Positions 1 to 8,535 of a stretch of 64,000 bases of DNA are shown here, piece by piece. The notes under the pieces are model-generated. The model saw nothing but the letters and a program-made list of their open reading frames with translations, searched no databases and was not told where the DNA came from. The stretch spans positions 620,001-684,000 of the forward strand of contig NZ_JACVPR010000001.1 in NCBI RefSeq assembly GCF_018881775.1. Reading direction: 5' to 3'. Each line of letters opens with the position of its first letter. The first letter of the stretch is position 1. Origin of the DNA: Polynucleobacter sp. MWH-Loch1C5 (GTDB lineage Bacteria; Pseudomonadota; Gammaproteobacteria; Burkholderiales; Burkholderiaceae). Position numbers and translations under genes: made by a program.

Positions 1-551
1 AGTTCTTATACGAAGACGGTGAGTTCTACTTCATCGAGATGAATACGCGCGTTCAGGTCGAACACCCCGTAACAGAAATGATCACAGGCATTGATATCGT
101 GCAGCAACAAATCCGTATTGCTGCCGGTGAAAAATTACCGTTTAAGCAAAAAGATATTGAATTCCGCGGTCATGCCATTGAATGCCGTATCAATGCAGAA
201 GATCCCGTGAAGTTTATTCCTAGCCCAGGACGTATTCAGTCATGGCATGTACCAGGCGGTCCAGGCGTACGGGTTGATTCACATGCCTATGCCGGTTATT
301 TAGTACCACCGACTTACGACTCGATGATTGGTAAATTGATTACCTACGGCACCACCCGTGAACAAGCGATGCGCAGAATGCGTATTGCACTCTCAGAGAT
401 GGTGGTCGACGGCATCCAAACCAATATTCCCCTGCATCGTGAACTGATGATTGACCCCAAGTTTGCTCAAGGTGGCACTAGTATTCATTACCTCGAACAC
501 CGCTTAGAAGAGCAGGCAGCGTCTCGGGGTGACTCACGTAAAGCTAAGTAA
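1..551 (+). CDS. accC: Biotin carboxylase subunit of acetyl-CoA carboxylase, C-terminal part
   Basis: The reading frame is open from base 3 and the gene enters from the left edge, so only about the last 180 residues are present. AccC carboxylates the biotin on the carrier protein AccB using ATP and bicarbonate, the first step of fatty acid synthesis. The visible segment contains the family's catalytic motif [14 protein letters not shown], with the Glu, Asn, Arg and Glu residues of the active site, followed by [12 protein letters not shown] and the GVRVDSH segment with the bicarbonate-site arginine. The internal ATG at base 39 lies inside the motif and is not the start. prmA follows after 11 bp, probably in the same operon. 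The biotin genes near 50-55 kb make the cofactor this enzyme needs. Confidence 0.96.
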   Translation, partial: FLYEDGEFYFIEMNTRVQVEHPVTEMITGIDIVQQQIRIAAGEKLPFKQKDIEFRGHAIECRINAEDPVKFIPSPGRIQSWHVPGGPGVRVDSHAYAGYLVPPTYDSMIGKLITYGTTREQAMRRMRIALSEMVVDGIQTNIPLHRELMIDPKFAQGGTSIHYLEHRLEEQAASRGDSRKAK

Positions 552-562
552 GTCTTTATCCG

Positions 563-2092
563 ATGACTTATCGCGAGCTGGTTTTTCTAGTCAGTGAAGC
601 AGAAGCGGATGCTGTCGGTGATGCTCTCATGGATATGGGGGCTTTATCGATCACTGTCAATGATGCAGCCGCTGATACCGAAGATGAAAAACCTCTTTAT
701 GGTGAGCCTGGCTTGGTTCCAGAAAAAAATGCCTGGGAAGAGTCTGAGCTGATAGCTTTATTCAATGAGCAAGGTCTGAGTACCGAGTACATCACTCAAA
801 GTTTGCAAGATAGTGGCTTTAAGGTTCAAGCACCGCTTGAGCGCTATGTCGCTGAGCAAGATTGGGTACGCCTAACCCAGTCCCAATTTGATCCGATTCA
901 AGTCGGTCAACGTTTATGGGTCGTACCCTCATGGCATGAAAGCCCACCTCAAGCCGATGCAGTCTGCTTAGCTGTCGATCCTGGTTTGGCTTTTGGTACT
1001 GGCAGCCACCCAACCACGAAGTTATGCATGCAATGGCTCGAGTCTTTTGCAGATGCGGGTCAATTACGCGACAAAACACTGCTTGATTACGGTTGTGGCT
1101 CGGGTATTTTGGCGATTGCCGCAAAAAAATTAGGCTGTGGCCCAGCCTTAGGCGTTGATATTGATGAGCAGGCTGTGATTTCGGCCAAAGACAACGCTCT
1201 GCGTAACGAAGTCGTGATTGACTTTCACTTACCTGAATCCGATCCGATTCATGAGCGCTATGACATTGTGGTTGCCAATATCTTGGCCAACCCCCTACAA
1301 GTCTTAGCCCCGGCTTTAGTCCAAAGAATGGTGATTGGCGGTCATATTGTTTTATCTGGCATCTTGGCTCGCCAAGCGGATGATGTGATCAAAACCTATA
1401 GCCCCTGGTTAGAACTATCGATTTGGGGTGAGGAAGATGGTTGGGTGTGTCTCACTGGGCAACTCAAACAAGCCGTCGCCGAGTCTCAAAAAAAAACACC
1501 TGAATCTTCAGCCGGGGACATTCAAGCTCAAGATCTGAGAAGTGAGCGAGGATGGCTAGCTTGCCCACCTTGGCTAGCGATTGTGCTGATTAGTACTTTG
1601 AGCCTAGTCTTTGTTGTACAAGTCCTATTTTTAGCTCGCAATACGATCTATCACCAACTTGCCAAACTACCAGAACCTTCACAAAAGACTTTTTTATCGA
1701 CTTTTGCTCAAGTAGATAGCTGGATTTGCCAAGTTTTGCCCTGCCAGAATATTCCTTTAGCAGATTTCAGTGCCTGGGCCATTGAATATGCCCAGTTAGA
1801 CATGGCACGTGGTCAGGGTCAACTCAAATTACAAATTCGCAATAAGCTTGCGGTGCCTGTGCAATGGCCAGACTTGGAATTAGTTTTAAGCAATGCAGAA
1901 AATCAAGATTTAGAAACGATTTACTTAAAACCGAGCCAATGGCTACCCCCGGGCTACCCTCTCTTAGAGAGCGGTCGCTTTGCTTCTCCCCGCGAAGAAG
2001 TGGCAAGTGACTTATCATTGCCAGTGCCGCGTGAAGCAGCCGGTTATCGGATTCGGGTTCTTTATCTAGAGAATCCTGCATCTCAACCATAA
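563..2092 (+). CDS. prmA: Ribosomal protein L11 methyltransferase fused to a membrane-anchored DUF3426 domain
   Basis: One 509-residue frame holds two proteins that are normally separate. Residues 1 to about 302 are a full PrmA, which trimethylates ribosomal protein L11 using S-adenosylmethionine: DPGLAFGTGSHPTT (139-152), SAM-binding DYGCGSGIL (175-183), the VANILANPL motif (237-245) and the usual ending GWVCLTG. A polar linker (303-335) leads to one hydrophobic membrane segment (about 337-358) and a C-terminal region resembling DUF3426 proteins (about 360-505). In related bacteria a DUF3426 gene usually follows prmA and starts with a Cys-rich zinc ribbon; that ribbon is absent here. No stop codon separates the two parts. 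The fusion could be real or come from a sequence error or deletion. The PrmA call is secure; the DUF3426 call rests on position, the membrane segment and overall character. Confidence 0.88.
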   Translation: MTYRELVFLVSEAEADAVGDALMDMGALSITVNDAAADTEDEKPLYGEPGLVPEKNAWEESELIALFNEQGLSTEYITQSLQDSGFKVQAPLERYVAEQDWVRLTQSQFDPIQVGQRLWVVPSWHESPPQADAVCLAVDPGLAFGTGSHPTTKLCMQWLESFADAGQLRDKTLLDYGCGSGILAIAAKKLGCGPALGVDIDEQAVISAKDNALRNEVVIDFHLPESDPIHERYDIVVANILANPLQVLAPALVQRMVIGGHIVLSGILARQADDVIKTYSPWLELSIWGEEDGWVCLTGQLKQAVAESQKKTPESSAGDIQAQDLRSERGWLACPPWLAIVLISTLSLVFVVQVLFLARNTIYHQLAKLPEPSQKTFLSTFAQVDSWICQVLPCQNIPLADFSAWAIEYAQLDMARGQGQLKLQIRNKLAVPVQWPDLELVLSNAENQDLETIYLKPSQWLPPGYPLLESGRFASPREEVASDLSLPVPREAAGYRIRVLYLENPASQP

Positions 2093-2122
2093 TTTTTTAC
2101 TTTTACTTTTTTAGGAATACTC

Positions 2123-3082
2123 ATGGCCAGCCTGATTTGCGGTTCAATTGCTTATGACACCATCATGTCTTTTGAAGGACGTTTTCAGGATCAAATCCTG
2201 GCTGACCAGATTCATATTCTGAATGTAGCTTTCTTAGTTCCCAGTATGCGTCGCGAGTTTGGCGGCTGTGCCGGCAATATTGCCTACAATTTGCGCCTCT
2301 TAGGCGGTGAGCCTGTGATTATGGCTACTGTCGGTGGCGATGCGGGTCCTTACTATGACCAGTTGGCTAAATACCAAATTAGTGCAGATCATGTGCGCGA
2401 GATCCCGAATGCCTTCACAGCGCAAGCCATGATCACCACAGACCGTGACAATAATCAGATTACTGCCTTCCATCCTGGTGCGATGGGTGAATCCCACCTC
2501 AATCGTGTGGCTGATGTTTTAGAAAGTCGCGCTCAAAAGAAATTCAATCAACCTCAATTAGCGATCGTCGCTCCTGATGGTCGCCAAGGCATGGTTGAGC
2601 ATTGCCAACAGTTAGCAGAAGCAGGTATCCCCTTTATCTTCGATCCAGGCCAAGGCTTACCGATGTTTAACGGTGAGGAACTGTTACGTTTTGTAGAGCA
2701 AGCTACTTATCTGGCCGTCAATGACTATGAAGGCGAAATGCTTAGCCAGAGAACTGGGCTGAGTTTGGAAAAAATCAGTGAGTCTGTAAAAGCACTGATT
2801 ATGACGAAAGGGGCGCAAGGCGCCGAAATCCACACTGCCGGTAAAAAAATTGAGATACCTGTTGTTCCTACGCAACAGGCGATTGACCCCACCGGTTGCG
2901 GCGATGCCTTCCGTGGCGGTTTGCTGTTTGGTTTAGAGCAAGGTTTTGATTGGGAAACTACAGGACGTCTTGCGAGCTTGATGGGCTCCATCAAAATTGC
3001 CAGCCAAGGTCCACAAAATCACGAACCCTCTGCCGCTGAAATCGCTGAACGCTTCAAATCTGCGTTTGGCTATAGCTACTAA
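2123..3082 (+). CDS. PfkB-family carbohydrate/nucleoside kinase
   Basis: This is a 319-residue ribokinase-type (PfkB) kinase. The N-terminal sugar-binding signature is GGCAGNIAYNLRLLGG (47-62). The C-terminal signature is DPTGCGDAFRGG (255-266), whose Asp261 is the expected catalytic base, with TKGAQGAE (228-235) upstream as part of the ATP site. The fold resembles bacterial adenosine kinase-like members, but the substrate cannot be read from the sequence. It lies 30 bp after the PrmA fusion gene, probably in the same operon, and ATG at 2123 is preceded by a TAGGAA Shine-Dalgarno sequence. A strong hairpin terminator follows at 3141-3172. Confidence 0.92.
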   Translation: MASLICGSIAYDTIMSFEGRFQDQILADQIHILNVAFLVPSMRREFGGCAGNIAYNLRLLGGEPVIMATVGGDAGPYYDQLAKYQISADHVREIPNAFTAQAMITTDRDNNQITAFHPGAMGESHLNRVADVLESRAQKKFNQPQLAIVAPDGRQGMVEHCQQLAEAGIPFIFDPGQGLPMFNGEELLRFVEQATYLAVNDYEGEMLSQRTGLSLEKISESVKALIMTKGAQGAEIHTAGKKIEIPVVPTQQAIDPTGCGDAFRGGLLFGLEQGFDWETTGRLASLMGSIKIASQGPQNHEPSAAEIAERFKSAFGYSY

Positions 3083-3140
3083 CAAGCGCTACTAACAAGC
3101 TGTTCTGAGCTAGTTTAAAAATTCAGATCTCAAAAAGAAA

Positions 3141-3172
3141 AAACCCGCGAAGACCGAAGTCTTGGCGGGTTT
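3141..3172. terminator. Bidirectional rho-independent terminator between the kinase and histone-like genes
   Basis: The inverted repeat AAACCCGC ... GCGGGTTT is extended inward by GAAGAC/GTCTT around a short CGAA loop. It has A-rich sequence on the left and T-rich sequence on the right, so it can end the plus-strand kinase transcript and the minus-strand histone-like transcript, whose stop is 35 bp away. Confidence 0.85.
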
Positions 3173-3206
3173 GATTCCTTCTCAGGAACCAGTCCCGAAT
3201 CTAAGA

Positions 3207-3647
3207 TTAAGGACGAGATCCTGTTGGGAAAGGCCAAGCAGCTGCTGGATTCAAAGCTGTCTTTGCTGATGCAGCAGGGGCAGCTTTAGCGGCTGGCTTT
3301 TTTGCAGCTGGTTTCTTAGCTGCAGCCTTTTTAACTACTTTTTTTTTTGCAGCTGGCTTTTTGGCCGCTGCTTTTTTAGCTGGCTTCTTAGCCGCTGCTT
3401 TTTTAGCAGCAGGCTTTTTAGCAGCTGGTTTCTTCTTCGCTACTTTCTTAGCAGCTGGCTTTTTAGCAGCAGCTTTTTTAGCGGCTGGCTTCTTAGCAGC
3501 TGGCTTTTTCTTAGCAGCAGGCTTCTTAGCTGCAGCTTTCTTAGCAGCTGGTTTCTTAGCAGCTACTTTTTTAGCAGCTGGTTTCTTAGCGGCCGGTTTT
3601 TTGGCAGCTGGCTTCTTTGCAGCAGGTTTCTTCTTGGCTGTTGCCAT
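3207..3647 (-). CDS. Histone H1-like Ala/Lys-rich DNA-binding protein
   Basis: A 146-residue, extremely basic, low-complexity protein made almost entirely of KKPAAKK and KKAAAKK repeats, ending in an ordinary tail [14 protein letters not shown]. Such proteins resemble the C-terminal tail of eukaryotic histone H1 and the AlgP/HC2-type proteins of bacteria, and are thought to bind and compact DNA. That family role is known; the specific function here is inferred. The start is the ATG at 3647, preceded by AAGGAGAT; a GTG 15 bp further upstream overlaps this Shine-Dalgarno and is rejected. The matching plus-strand frame is an artefact of the repeats. The repeat count is probably variable between strains. 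Confidence 0.9.
   Translation of the reverse strand: MATAKKKPAAKKPAAKKPAAKKPAAKKVAAKKPAAKKAAAKKPAAKKKPAAKKPAAKKAAAKKPAAKKVAKKKPAAKKPAAKKAAAKKPAKKAAAKKPAAKKKVVKKAAAKKPAAKKPAAKAAPAASAKTALNPAAAWPFPTGSRP
3290..3640 (-). repeat. Tandem degenerate Ala-Ala-Lys-Lys coding repeats
   Basis: Imperfect tandem repeats of about 12-15 bp encoding (A/P)AAKK units fill most of the histone-like gene. On the plus strand they read as TTAGCAGCTGGCTTC-like units. They are prone to slippage and to assembly collapse. Confidence 0.85.
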
Positions 3648-4003
3648 ATTAATCTCCTTCACGTGAGAATGATTTACTAAAACTACTGATTAAAGAGACC
3701 CGACCACCCCAACTACTGGCGAGCGAGCCATTCATCGGCGCACTACTCACTTCACGTCGCGCGCTAATGAATCCTGGAAAAAAAGCCGTGGCCCCTAGAG
3801 GCGACGGCTTTTTAAATAGAGACACGGAGTTCGTTGAATCATTTCGTAAGAGAGAAAATCGCTCTCTCTGACTACTCAGAATTTCGGTGTGCAACTGATA
3901 TTGTTCGCAACTACCTATCAAACGTTTTTACTCCTATGTTTTGTAACTTTTCGTGATACTACAACTTCGGAGTTGAGTTGTCATCAAAAATTTGCAAAAA
4001 ATG
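3648..4003. other. 356-bp intergenic region between the histone-like gene and nrdB
   Basis: It must hold the promoter of the minus-strand histone-like gene; no convincing -35/-10 pair was picked out. It contains the terminator at 3779-3813. There is a second perfect hairpin, AGAGAG-N7-CTCTCT (3849-3867), and a small CAACT-TCGG-AGTTG hairpin near 3963-3976. A 90-codon minus-strand frame here shows no protein-like features and was not called. Confidence 0.5.
3779..3813 (-). terminator. Terminator of the nrdA-nrdB transcript
   Basis: The stem AAAAGCCGT ... ACGGCTTTT is followed on the minus strand by a run of seven T, the classic form for a transcript arriving from nrdB. On the plus strand it has only about five T. 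Confidence 0.8.
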
Positions 4004-5188
4004 TCACTCCCAATTCAATGCTCCACCAGTTTGATATTCGATGACGCGTGTTTCGAAGAAGTTTCTCTCCTTCTTCAAGTCGATCATCTCACTCATCCAA
4101 GGGAACGGATTCTCTTCATTCGGGAATAGTTGTTCTAAACCAATCTGCATACAACGGCGGTTACAGATGTAACGCAAATAGCTCTTGAACATCGGCGCAT
4201 TCAAGCCCAGCACGCCTCGCGGCATGGTGTCTTCAGCATAGCGATACTCCAACTCCACCGCTTTTTCAAACAAAGAACGAATCTCTTGCTTGAACTCTGG
4301 TGTCCACAAATGTGGATTCTCGAGCTTGATTTGGTTAATCATGTCGATACCAAAGTTGCAATGCAAGGATTCATCACGCAAGATGTACTGATACTGCTCA
4401 GCAGCACCGGTCATCTTGTTTTGGCGACCCATCGCCAAAATTTGGGTAAACCCTACGTAGAAGAACAAACCTTCCATGATGCAGGCAAACACAATCAAAG
4501 AACGCAAGAGCTTCTGATCATTCTCCATCGTGCCTGTTTCGAAAGAAGGATCTGTCAAAACGTCGATGAAAGGAATCAGGAACTCGTCTTTGTCACGAAT
4601 CGATGGCACTTCGTGATAGGCATTGAAGATTTCTGCCTGGTCTAAGCCCAAAGATTCGACGATGTACTGGTAAGCGTGGGTATGAATCGCCTCTTCGAAG
4701 GCCTGACGCAATAAATATTGGCGGCATTCTGGGGCGGTAATCTGACGATAAGTACCCAAAACGATATTATTGGCCGCCAATGAGTCGGCCGTTACAAAGA
4801 AACCCAAGTTACGCTTAATGATGCGACGCTCATCTTCCGTAAGACCATTAGGGTCTTTCCAAAGCGCGATGTCGCGGTTCATATTGATCTCTTGTGGCAT
4901 CCAGTGGTTAGCACAACCAGCGAGATACTTTTCCCAAGCCCACTTGTACTTAAAAGGCACGAGCTGGTTCACATCGGTCTGACCATTGATGATGCGCTTA
5001 TCAGCGACGTTCACACGTCGCGCAGTCGCATCTTCTGGAATCTCAGCCGATGGGGCTGAAGCAGACGAGGTTGGCATGGGCATTGGGCGGTTAGGCAACA
5101 AACTGTTTTCCATGCTGTTCGCTGGGTTCATGGCAGGCACCGGTTTACTTTGTGGGGCTGCCGCTGCTTCTTCTTCCCAATTCAACAT
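4004..5188 (-). CDS. nrdB: Class Ia ribonucleotide reductase, beta subunit
   Basis: A 394-residue NrdB that carries the diiron-tyrosyl radical used by NrdA to reduce ribonucleotides to deoxyribonucleotides. All expected ligands align by spacing with the E. coli enzyme: Asp135, Glu166, His169, Glu239, Glu273 (in RDESLH) and His276, with the radical Tyr173 in EAIHTHAY. The radical-forming class Ia chemistry therefore looks intact. About 60 N-terminal residues are Pro/Ala-rich and probably flexible. The sequence LNWE occurs both at the very N-terminus and at the C-terminus; the C-terminal tail of NrdB normally docks on NrdA. It lies 57 bp after nrdA with a good GGAG Shine-Dalgarno, so the two form an operon. 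Confidence 0.97.
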   Translation of the reverse strand: MLNWEEEAAAAPQSKPVPAMNPANSMENSLLPNRPMPMPTSSASAPSAEIPEDATARRVNVADKRIINGQTDVNQLVPFKYKWAWEKYLAGCANHWMPQEINMNRDIALWKDPNGLTEDERRIIKRNLGFFVTADSLAANNIVLGTYRQITAPECRQYLLRQAFEEAIHTHAYQYIVESLGLDQAEIFNAYHEVPSIRDKDEFLIPFIDVLTDPSFETGTMENDQKLLRSLIVFACIMEGLFFYVGFTQILAMGRQNKMTGAAEQYQYILRDESLHCNFGIDMINQIKLENPHLWTPEFKQEIRSLFEKAVELEYRYAEDTMPRGVLGLNAPMFKSYLRYICNRRCMQIGLEQLFPNEENPFPWMSEMIDLKKERNFFETRVIEYQTGGALNWE

Positions 5189-5245
5189 AATGATCTCCGT
5201 TTTTATCTGTAATACAACTTATCTTTAACAATCCAACTATACGAC

Positions 5246-8191
5246 TTATTGGCAAGCTTCGCACTCATCAAAACCTGGATCACCGGGTCTCATGGTGCAC
5301 ACGGGGCCATCCGCTGCCGGAGCTGCGCTCACCGCTGGGGCATCACTCGATACAGCATTGAGTGAACCACTCTTCACTGTGGATTTCTCCACATGGGTCG
5401 CAGAAATCGTGCGCAGATAGTAAGTGGTCTTCAAACCACGCAACCAGGCCAACTTGTAGGTGTCGTCCAACTTCTTACCTGAAGCGCCAGCCATATAGAT
5501 ATTCAATGACTGGGCTTGGTCAATCCACTTTTGACGACGTGAAGCAGCTTCGACCAACCACTTAGGCTCAACTTCGAAGGCGGTGGCGTACAAATCTCTC
5601 AAATCTTGTGGAATACGATCGATTTTTGACAAAGAGCCATCGAAATACTTCAAATCGGCAATCATGACTTCATCCCACAGACCGCGAGCCTTCAAATCAC
5701 GTACCAAGTAGTCATTCACGACAGTGAACTCGCCAGAGAGGTTCGATTTAACAAACAAGTTCTGGTAAGTCGGCTCAATACAGGCTGAAACACCAATGAT
5801 GTTTGAAATCGTGGCTGTTGGCGCAATAGCGATACAGTTGGAATTACGCATACCAAACTGCTTAATACGCTCACGTAATGGCGTCCAATCCAACTTGGCT
5901 GATAAATCGACTTCCACATAGCCGCCACGTTGCTCAGCCAACATCTTGATAGTGTCTTGTGGCAGGATGCCACGATCCCACAGAGAACCTTTGTATGAGC
6001 TGTAGGTACCACGCTCTTCAGCCAACTCTGTAGAAGCCAAGTATGCGTAGTAGCAAACCGCTTCCATAGACTCATCTGCAAACTGCACTGCAGCATCACT
6101 TGCGTATGGAATACGCAACATGTGCAAGCAATCCTGGAAGCCCATGATGCCCATACCGACTGGACGATGCTTCAAGTTAGAGTTACGTGCCTTAGCAACT
6201 GCGTAATAGTTGATGTCAATCACGTTATCCAACATACGCATCGCTGTGCGAACAGTTCTTTGGAGTTTTTCATGATCCAAGACCAATTGACCATTGGCAT
6301 CGGTCTTCATATGCGCTGCCATATTCACAGAACCGAGGTTACATACCGCGATTTCTGAATCGTTGGTATTCAAAGTAATCTCAGTACAGAGATTCGATGA
6401 GTGCACTACGCCAACGTGTTGCTGTGGGCTACGAATATTGCAAGGATCCTTGAATGTGATCCATGGATGGCCTGTTTCAAACAACATACCTAGCATCTTG
6501 CGCCAGAGTTGGAGTGCATTGACCTTCTTGAATGGCTTGATTTCGCCATTGGCTGCTTTTTGTTCGTAGGCCAAATAGGCTTTTTCAAACTCGCTACCAA
6601 ACTTGTCATGCAAATCAGGGCATGTGGATGGTGTAAAGAGTGTCCACTCTGCGTTTTCCATGACACGCTTCATGAATAAGTCTGGAATCCAGTTCGCGGT
6701 GTTCATATCGTGCGTACGGCGACGATCGTCACCCGTGTTCTTGCGCAACTCCAAGAACTCTTCGACGTCTAAGTGCCATGTTTCCAAGTAAGCACATACG
6801 GCGCCCTTACGCTTACCACCTTGGTTAACGGCGACAGCGGTATCGTTGACGACTTTTAAGAATGGCACAACACCTTGTGATTTACCGTTGGTACCTTTGA
6901 TATGGCTACCCAAGGCACGCACATTGGTCCAGTCATTGCCCAAACCACCGGCAAACTTAGATAAGAGAGCGTTTTCTTTTAAACCTTCGTAAATACCATC
7001 TAAGTCATCTGGAATCGTCGTCAAGTAGCAGCTAGAGAGCTGTGAACGAATCGTGCCAGAGTTAAAGAGTGTGGGCGTGCTGGACATGAAATCAAACGTA
7101 GAGAGGATTTCATAGAACTGGATCGCGCGCTCTTCACGATTAACTTCATTCAAAGCCAAGCCCATCGCCACGCGCATGAAGAATGCCTGCGGCATCTCAA
7201 TGCGGTGATCTTCAATGTGCAAGAAATAACGGTCATACAAAGTCTGCAAACCGAGGTAATTGAACTGCAAGTCACGCTCAGCCTTGAGTGCTTTGGCCAA
7301 TTTAGCCAAGTCAAAACCTAAGAGTTTCTGGTCTAGCAAATCCGCCTCAACACCTTGCTTGATGAACTGTGGGAAGTAGTTCACGTATTCAGCAGGCATC
7401 GCTGCTTGTGGTACTTCACGACCCAAGATCTCTTTACGAATCACGTGCATCAAAATACGAGCAGTCACTTGGCTGTACGCAGGATCTTTTTCGATCAAGG
7501 TACGTGAGGCCAAAATGGCAGAGTCGTATACCTGAGCCAAAGGCACACCTTCGTACAGGTTCTTGATGGTTTCTTTAATGATAGGCTCGGCATTGACTGC
7601 ATTACCCAATCCTTCACAAGCAGACTGAATCACAGTTTGCAATGCAGCCATATCCAAAGGCTTCGTTACACCGTTATCAGTGACATTCAGACCAGGATGA
7701 TCAATGGCCACTACAGGAGCGACTGCTTGAGTCGCTGCTTGTGCAGCACGCTCTTGATTACGCTTTTCACGATAAAGCACATAAGCACGAGCCACATTGT
7801 GCTCACCACTGCGCATCAAAGCCAATTCAACTTGGTCTTGCACATCTTCAATATGGAACGTGCCACCATTAGGGCGGCTACGCAAAAGTGCGCGCACCAC
7901 GGTTTGTGTCAATTGCTCAACTTGTTCGCGCACGCGTGCTGATGCTGCGCCTTGTCCACCATTGACCGCCAAGAATGCCTTTGTCACCGCGATCGCAATT
8001 TTGGATGGCTCAAATGCCACCACTGAACCATTACGACGAATAATTTTGTAATCCGATAACTGAACCGCTTGCGCTGAACCAACACCGCCCGCTGTAAATG
8101 TTTGCGATGGACTTTGGCTCACTTGGCCAAGACTTTGGCCAGCAAAGGGTTGAGAAGCTTGGCCAGTAGCTTGTGGGTCGGCAAAGGTCAT
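5246..8191 (-). CDS. nrdA: Class Ia ribonucleotide reductase, alpha (catalytic) subunit
   Basis: A 981-residue catalytic subunit. A Gln/Ser-rich leader of about 45 residues precedes an ATP-cone domain (about 47-150; DYKIIRRNGSVVAFEPSKI) that senses ATP/dATP. A second, more divergent cone-like segment may follow at about 165-270. The catalytic barrel contains SSNLCTEITLN, EIAVCNLGSVNMA with the thiyl-radical cysteine, and NSNCIAIAPTATISNI. The C-terminal tail ends in DECEACQ, the mobile cysteine pair that relays electrons from thioredoxin or glutaredoxin. The start is well supported by TAGGAG upstream. Tandem NrdR-type boxes upstream point to repression by NrdR. Confidence 0.97.
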   Translation of the reverse strand: MTFADPQATGQASQPFAGQSLGQVSQSPSQTFTAGGVGSAQAVQLSDYKIIRRNGSVVAFEPSKIAIAVTKAFLAVNGGQGAASARVREQVEQLTQTVVRALLRSRPNGGTFHIEDVQDQVELALMRSGEHNVARAYVLYREKRNQERAAQAATQAVAPVVAIDHPGLNVTDNGVTKPLDMAALQTVIQSACEGLGNAVNAEPIIKETIKNLYEGVPLAQVYDSAILASRTLIEKDPAYSQVTARILMHVIRKEILGREVPQAAMPAEYVNYFPQFIKQGVEADLLDQKLLGFDLAKLAKALKAERDLQFNYLGLQTLYDRYFLHIEDHRIEMPQAFFMRVAMGLALNEVNREERAIQFYEILSTFDFMSSTPTLFNSGTIRSQLSSCYLTTIPDDLDGIYEGLKENALLSKFAGGLGNDWTNVRALGSHIKGTNGKSQGVVPFLKVVNDTAVAVNQGGKRKGAVCAYLETWHLDVEEFLELRKNTGDDRRRTHDMNTANWIPDLFMKRVMENAEWTLFTPSTCPDLHDKFGSEFEKAYLAYEQKAANGEIKPFKKVNALQLWRKMLGMLFETGHPWITFKDPCNIRSPQQHVGVVHSSNLCTEITLNTNDSEIAVCNLGSVNMAAHMKTDANGQLVLDHEKLQRTVRTAMRMLDNVIDINYYAVAKARNSNLKHRPVGMGIMGFQDCLHMLRIPYASDAAVQFADESMEAVCYYAYLASTELAEERGTYSSYKGSLWDRGILPQDTIKMLAEQRGGYVEVDLSAKLDWTPLRERIKQFGMRNSNCIAIAPTATISNIIGVSACIEPTYQNLFVKSNLSGEFTVVNDYLVRDLKARGLWDEVMIADLKYFDGSLSKIDRIPQDLRDLYATAFEVEPKWLVEAASRRQKWIDQAQSLNIYMAGASGKKLDDTYKLAWLRGLKTTYYLRTISATHVEKSTVKSGSLNAVSSDAPAVSAAPAADGPVCTMRPGDPGFDECEACQ

Positions 8192-8535
8192 TGATTCTCC
8201 TAACTAATATATATGTTGTGACTTGTTGTTAATCTAAAAATGCTTAATTTTCTTGTAGTTATTGCTCTTTATTAAACCCCTCCCTAAACACTAGATATAG
8301 GACAAATCAAGAGCGATGGAACTAAGTATAGGGTATTGAAGTTACTTTTGATACATTTTTTTGCAGAAAAATGCTTATCGAAATCCCTAACTTTTACCTA
8401 TTGTTTGCCCAGAATTGGGGCATATGAGATCGGGGCTAAAATACCCTATAAGTTAGTAAGCACCAACAAACCCTAAGGTCTTTTGACTAACAAGAATATG
8501 TGATTTTTGGCTTTTTGACGTTGAGCGTTATGGGT
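8192..8535. other. 344-bp nrdA upstream region
   Basis: This AT-rich stretch lies between the end of the ampD-like gene and nrdA, both on minus. It holds the two NrdR-type boxes and a possible nrdA promoter. A perfect inverted repeat, TGCCC-N7-GGGCA, sits at 8406-8422 and is unexplained. No coding potential was seen. Confidence 0.6.
8288..8334 (-). promoter_or_regulatory. Tandem NrdR boxes upstream of nrdAB
   Basis: Two sites resemble the NrdR consensus acaCtAtATaTwGtgt: ACACTAGATATAGGAC (8288-8303) and GAACTAAGTATAGGGT (8319-8334), with about 12 and 11 matches of 16. Their starts are exactly 31 bp apart, the three-helical-turn spacing typical of NrdR pairs. The nrdA-proximal box overlaps a possible -10 (TATATC on the minus strand, 8294-8299) with TTCCAT (8316-8321) as -35. 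Confidence 0.75.

Noticed and set aside
3361-3666. 101-codon plus-strand frame of Ala/Phe/Leu repeats that looks like a membrane protein
   Set aside because: It is the mirror of the Lys/Ala repeat codons of the histone-like gene; it has no ribosome-binding site and no independent features.
3649-3921. 90-codon minus-strand frame upstream of the histone-like gene
   Set aside because: It contains a terminator hairpin, has low-complexity Ser-rich sequence and no recognisable domain or ribosome-binding site.
5362-8051. Several antisense frames of 60-127 codons inside nrdA
   Set aside because: Overlap a strongly conserved coding gene, lack ribosome-binding sites and show no domains; expected by chance in a long gene.
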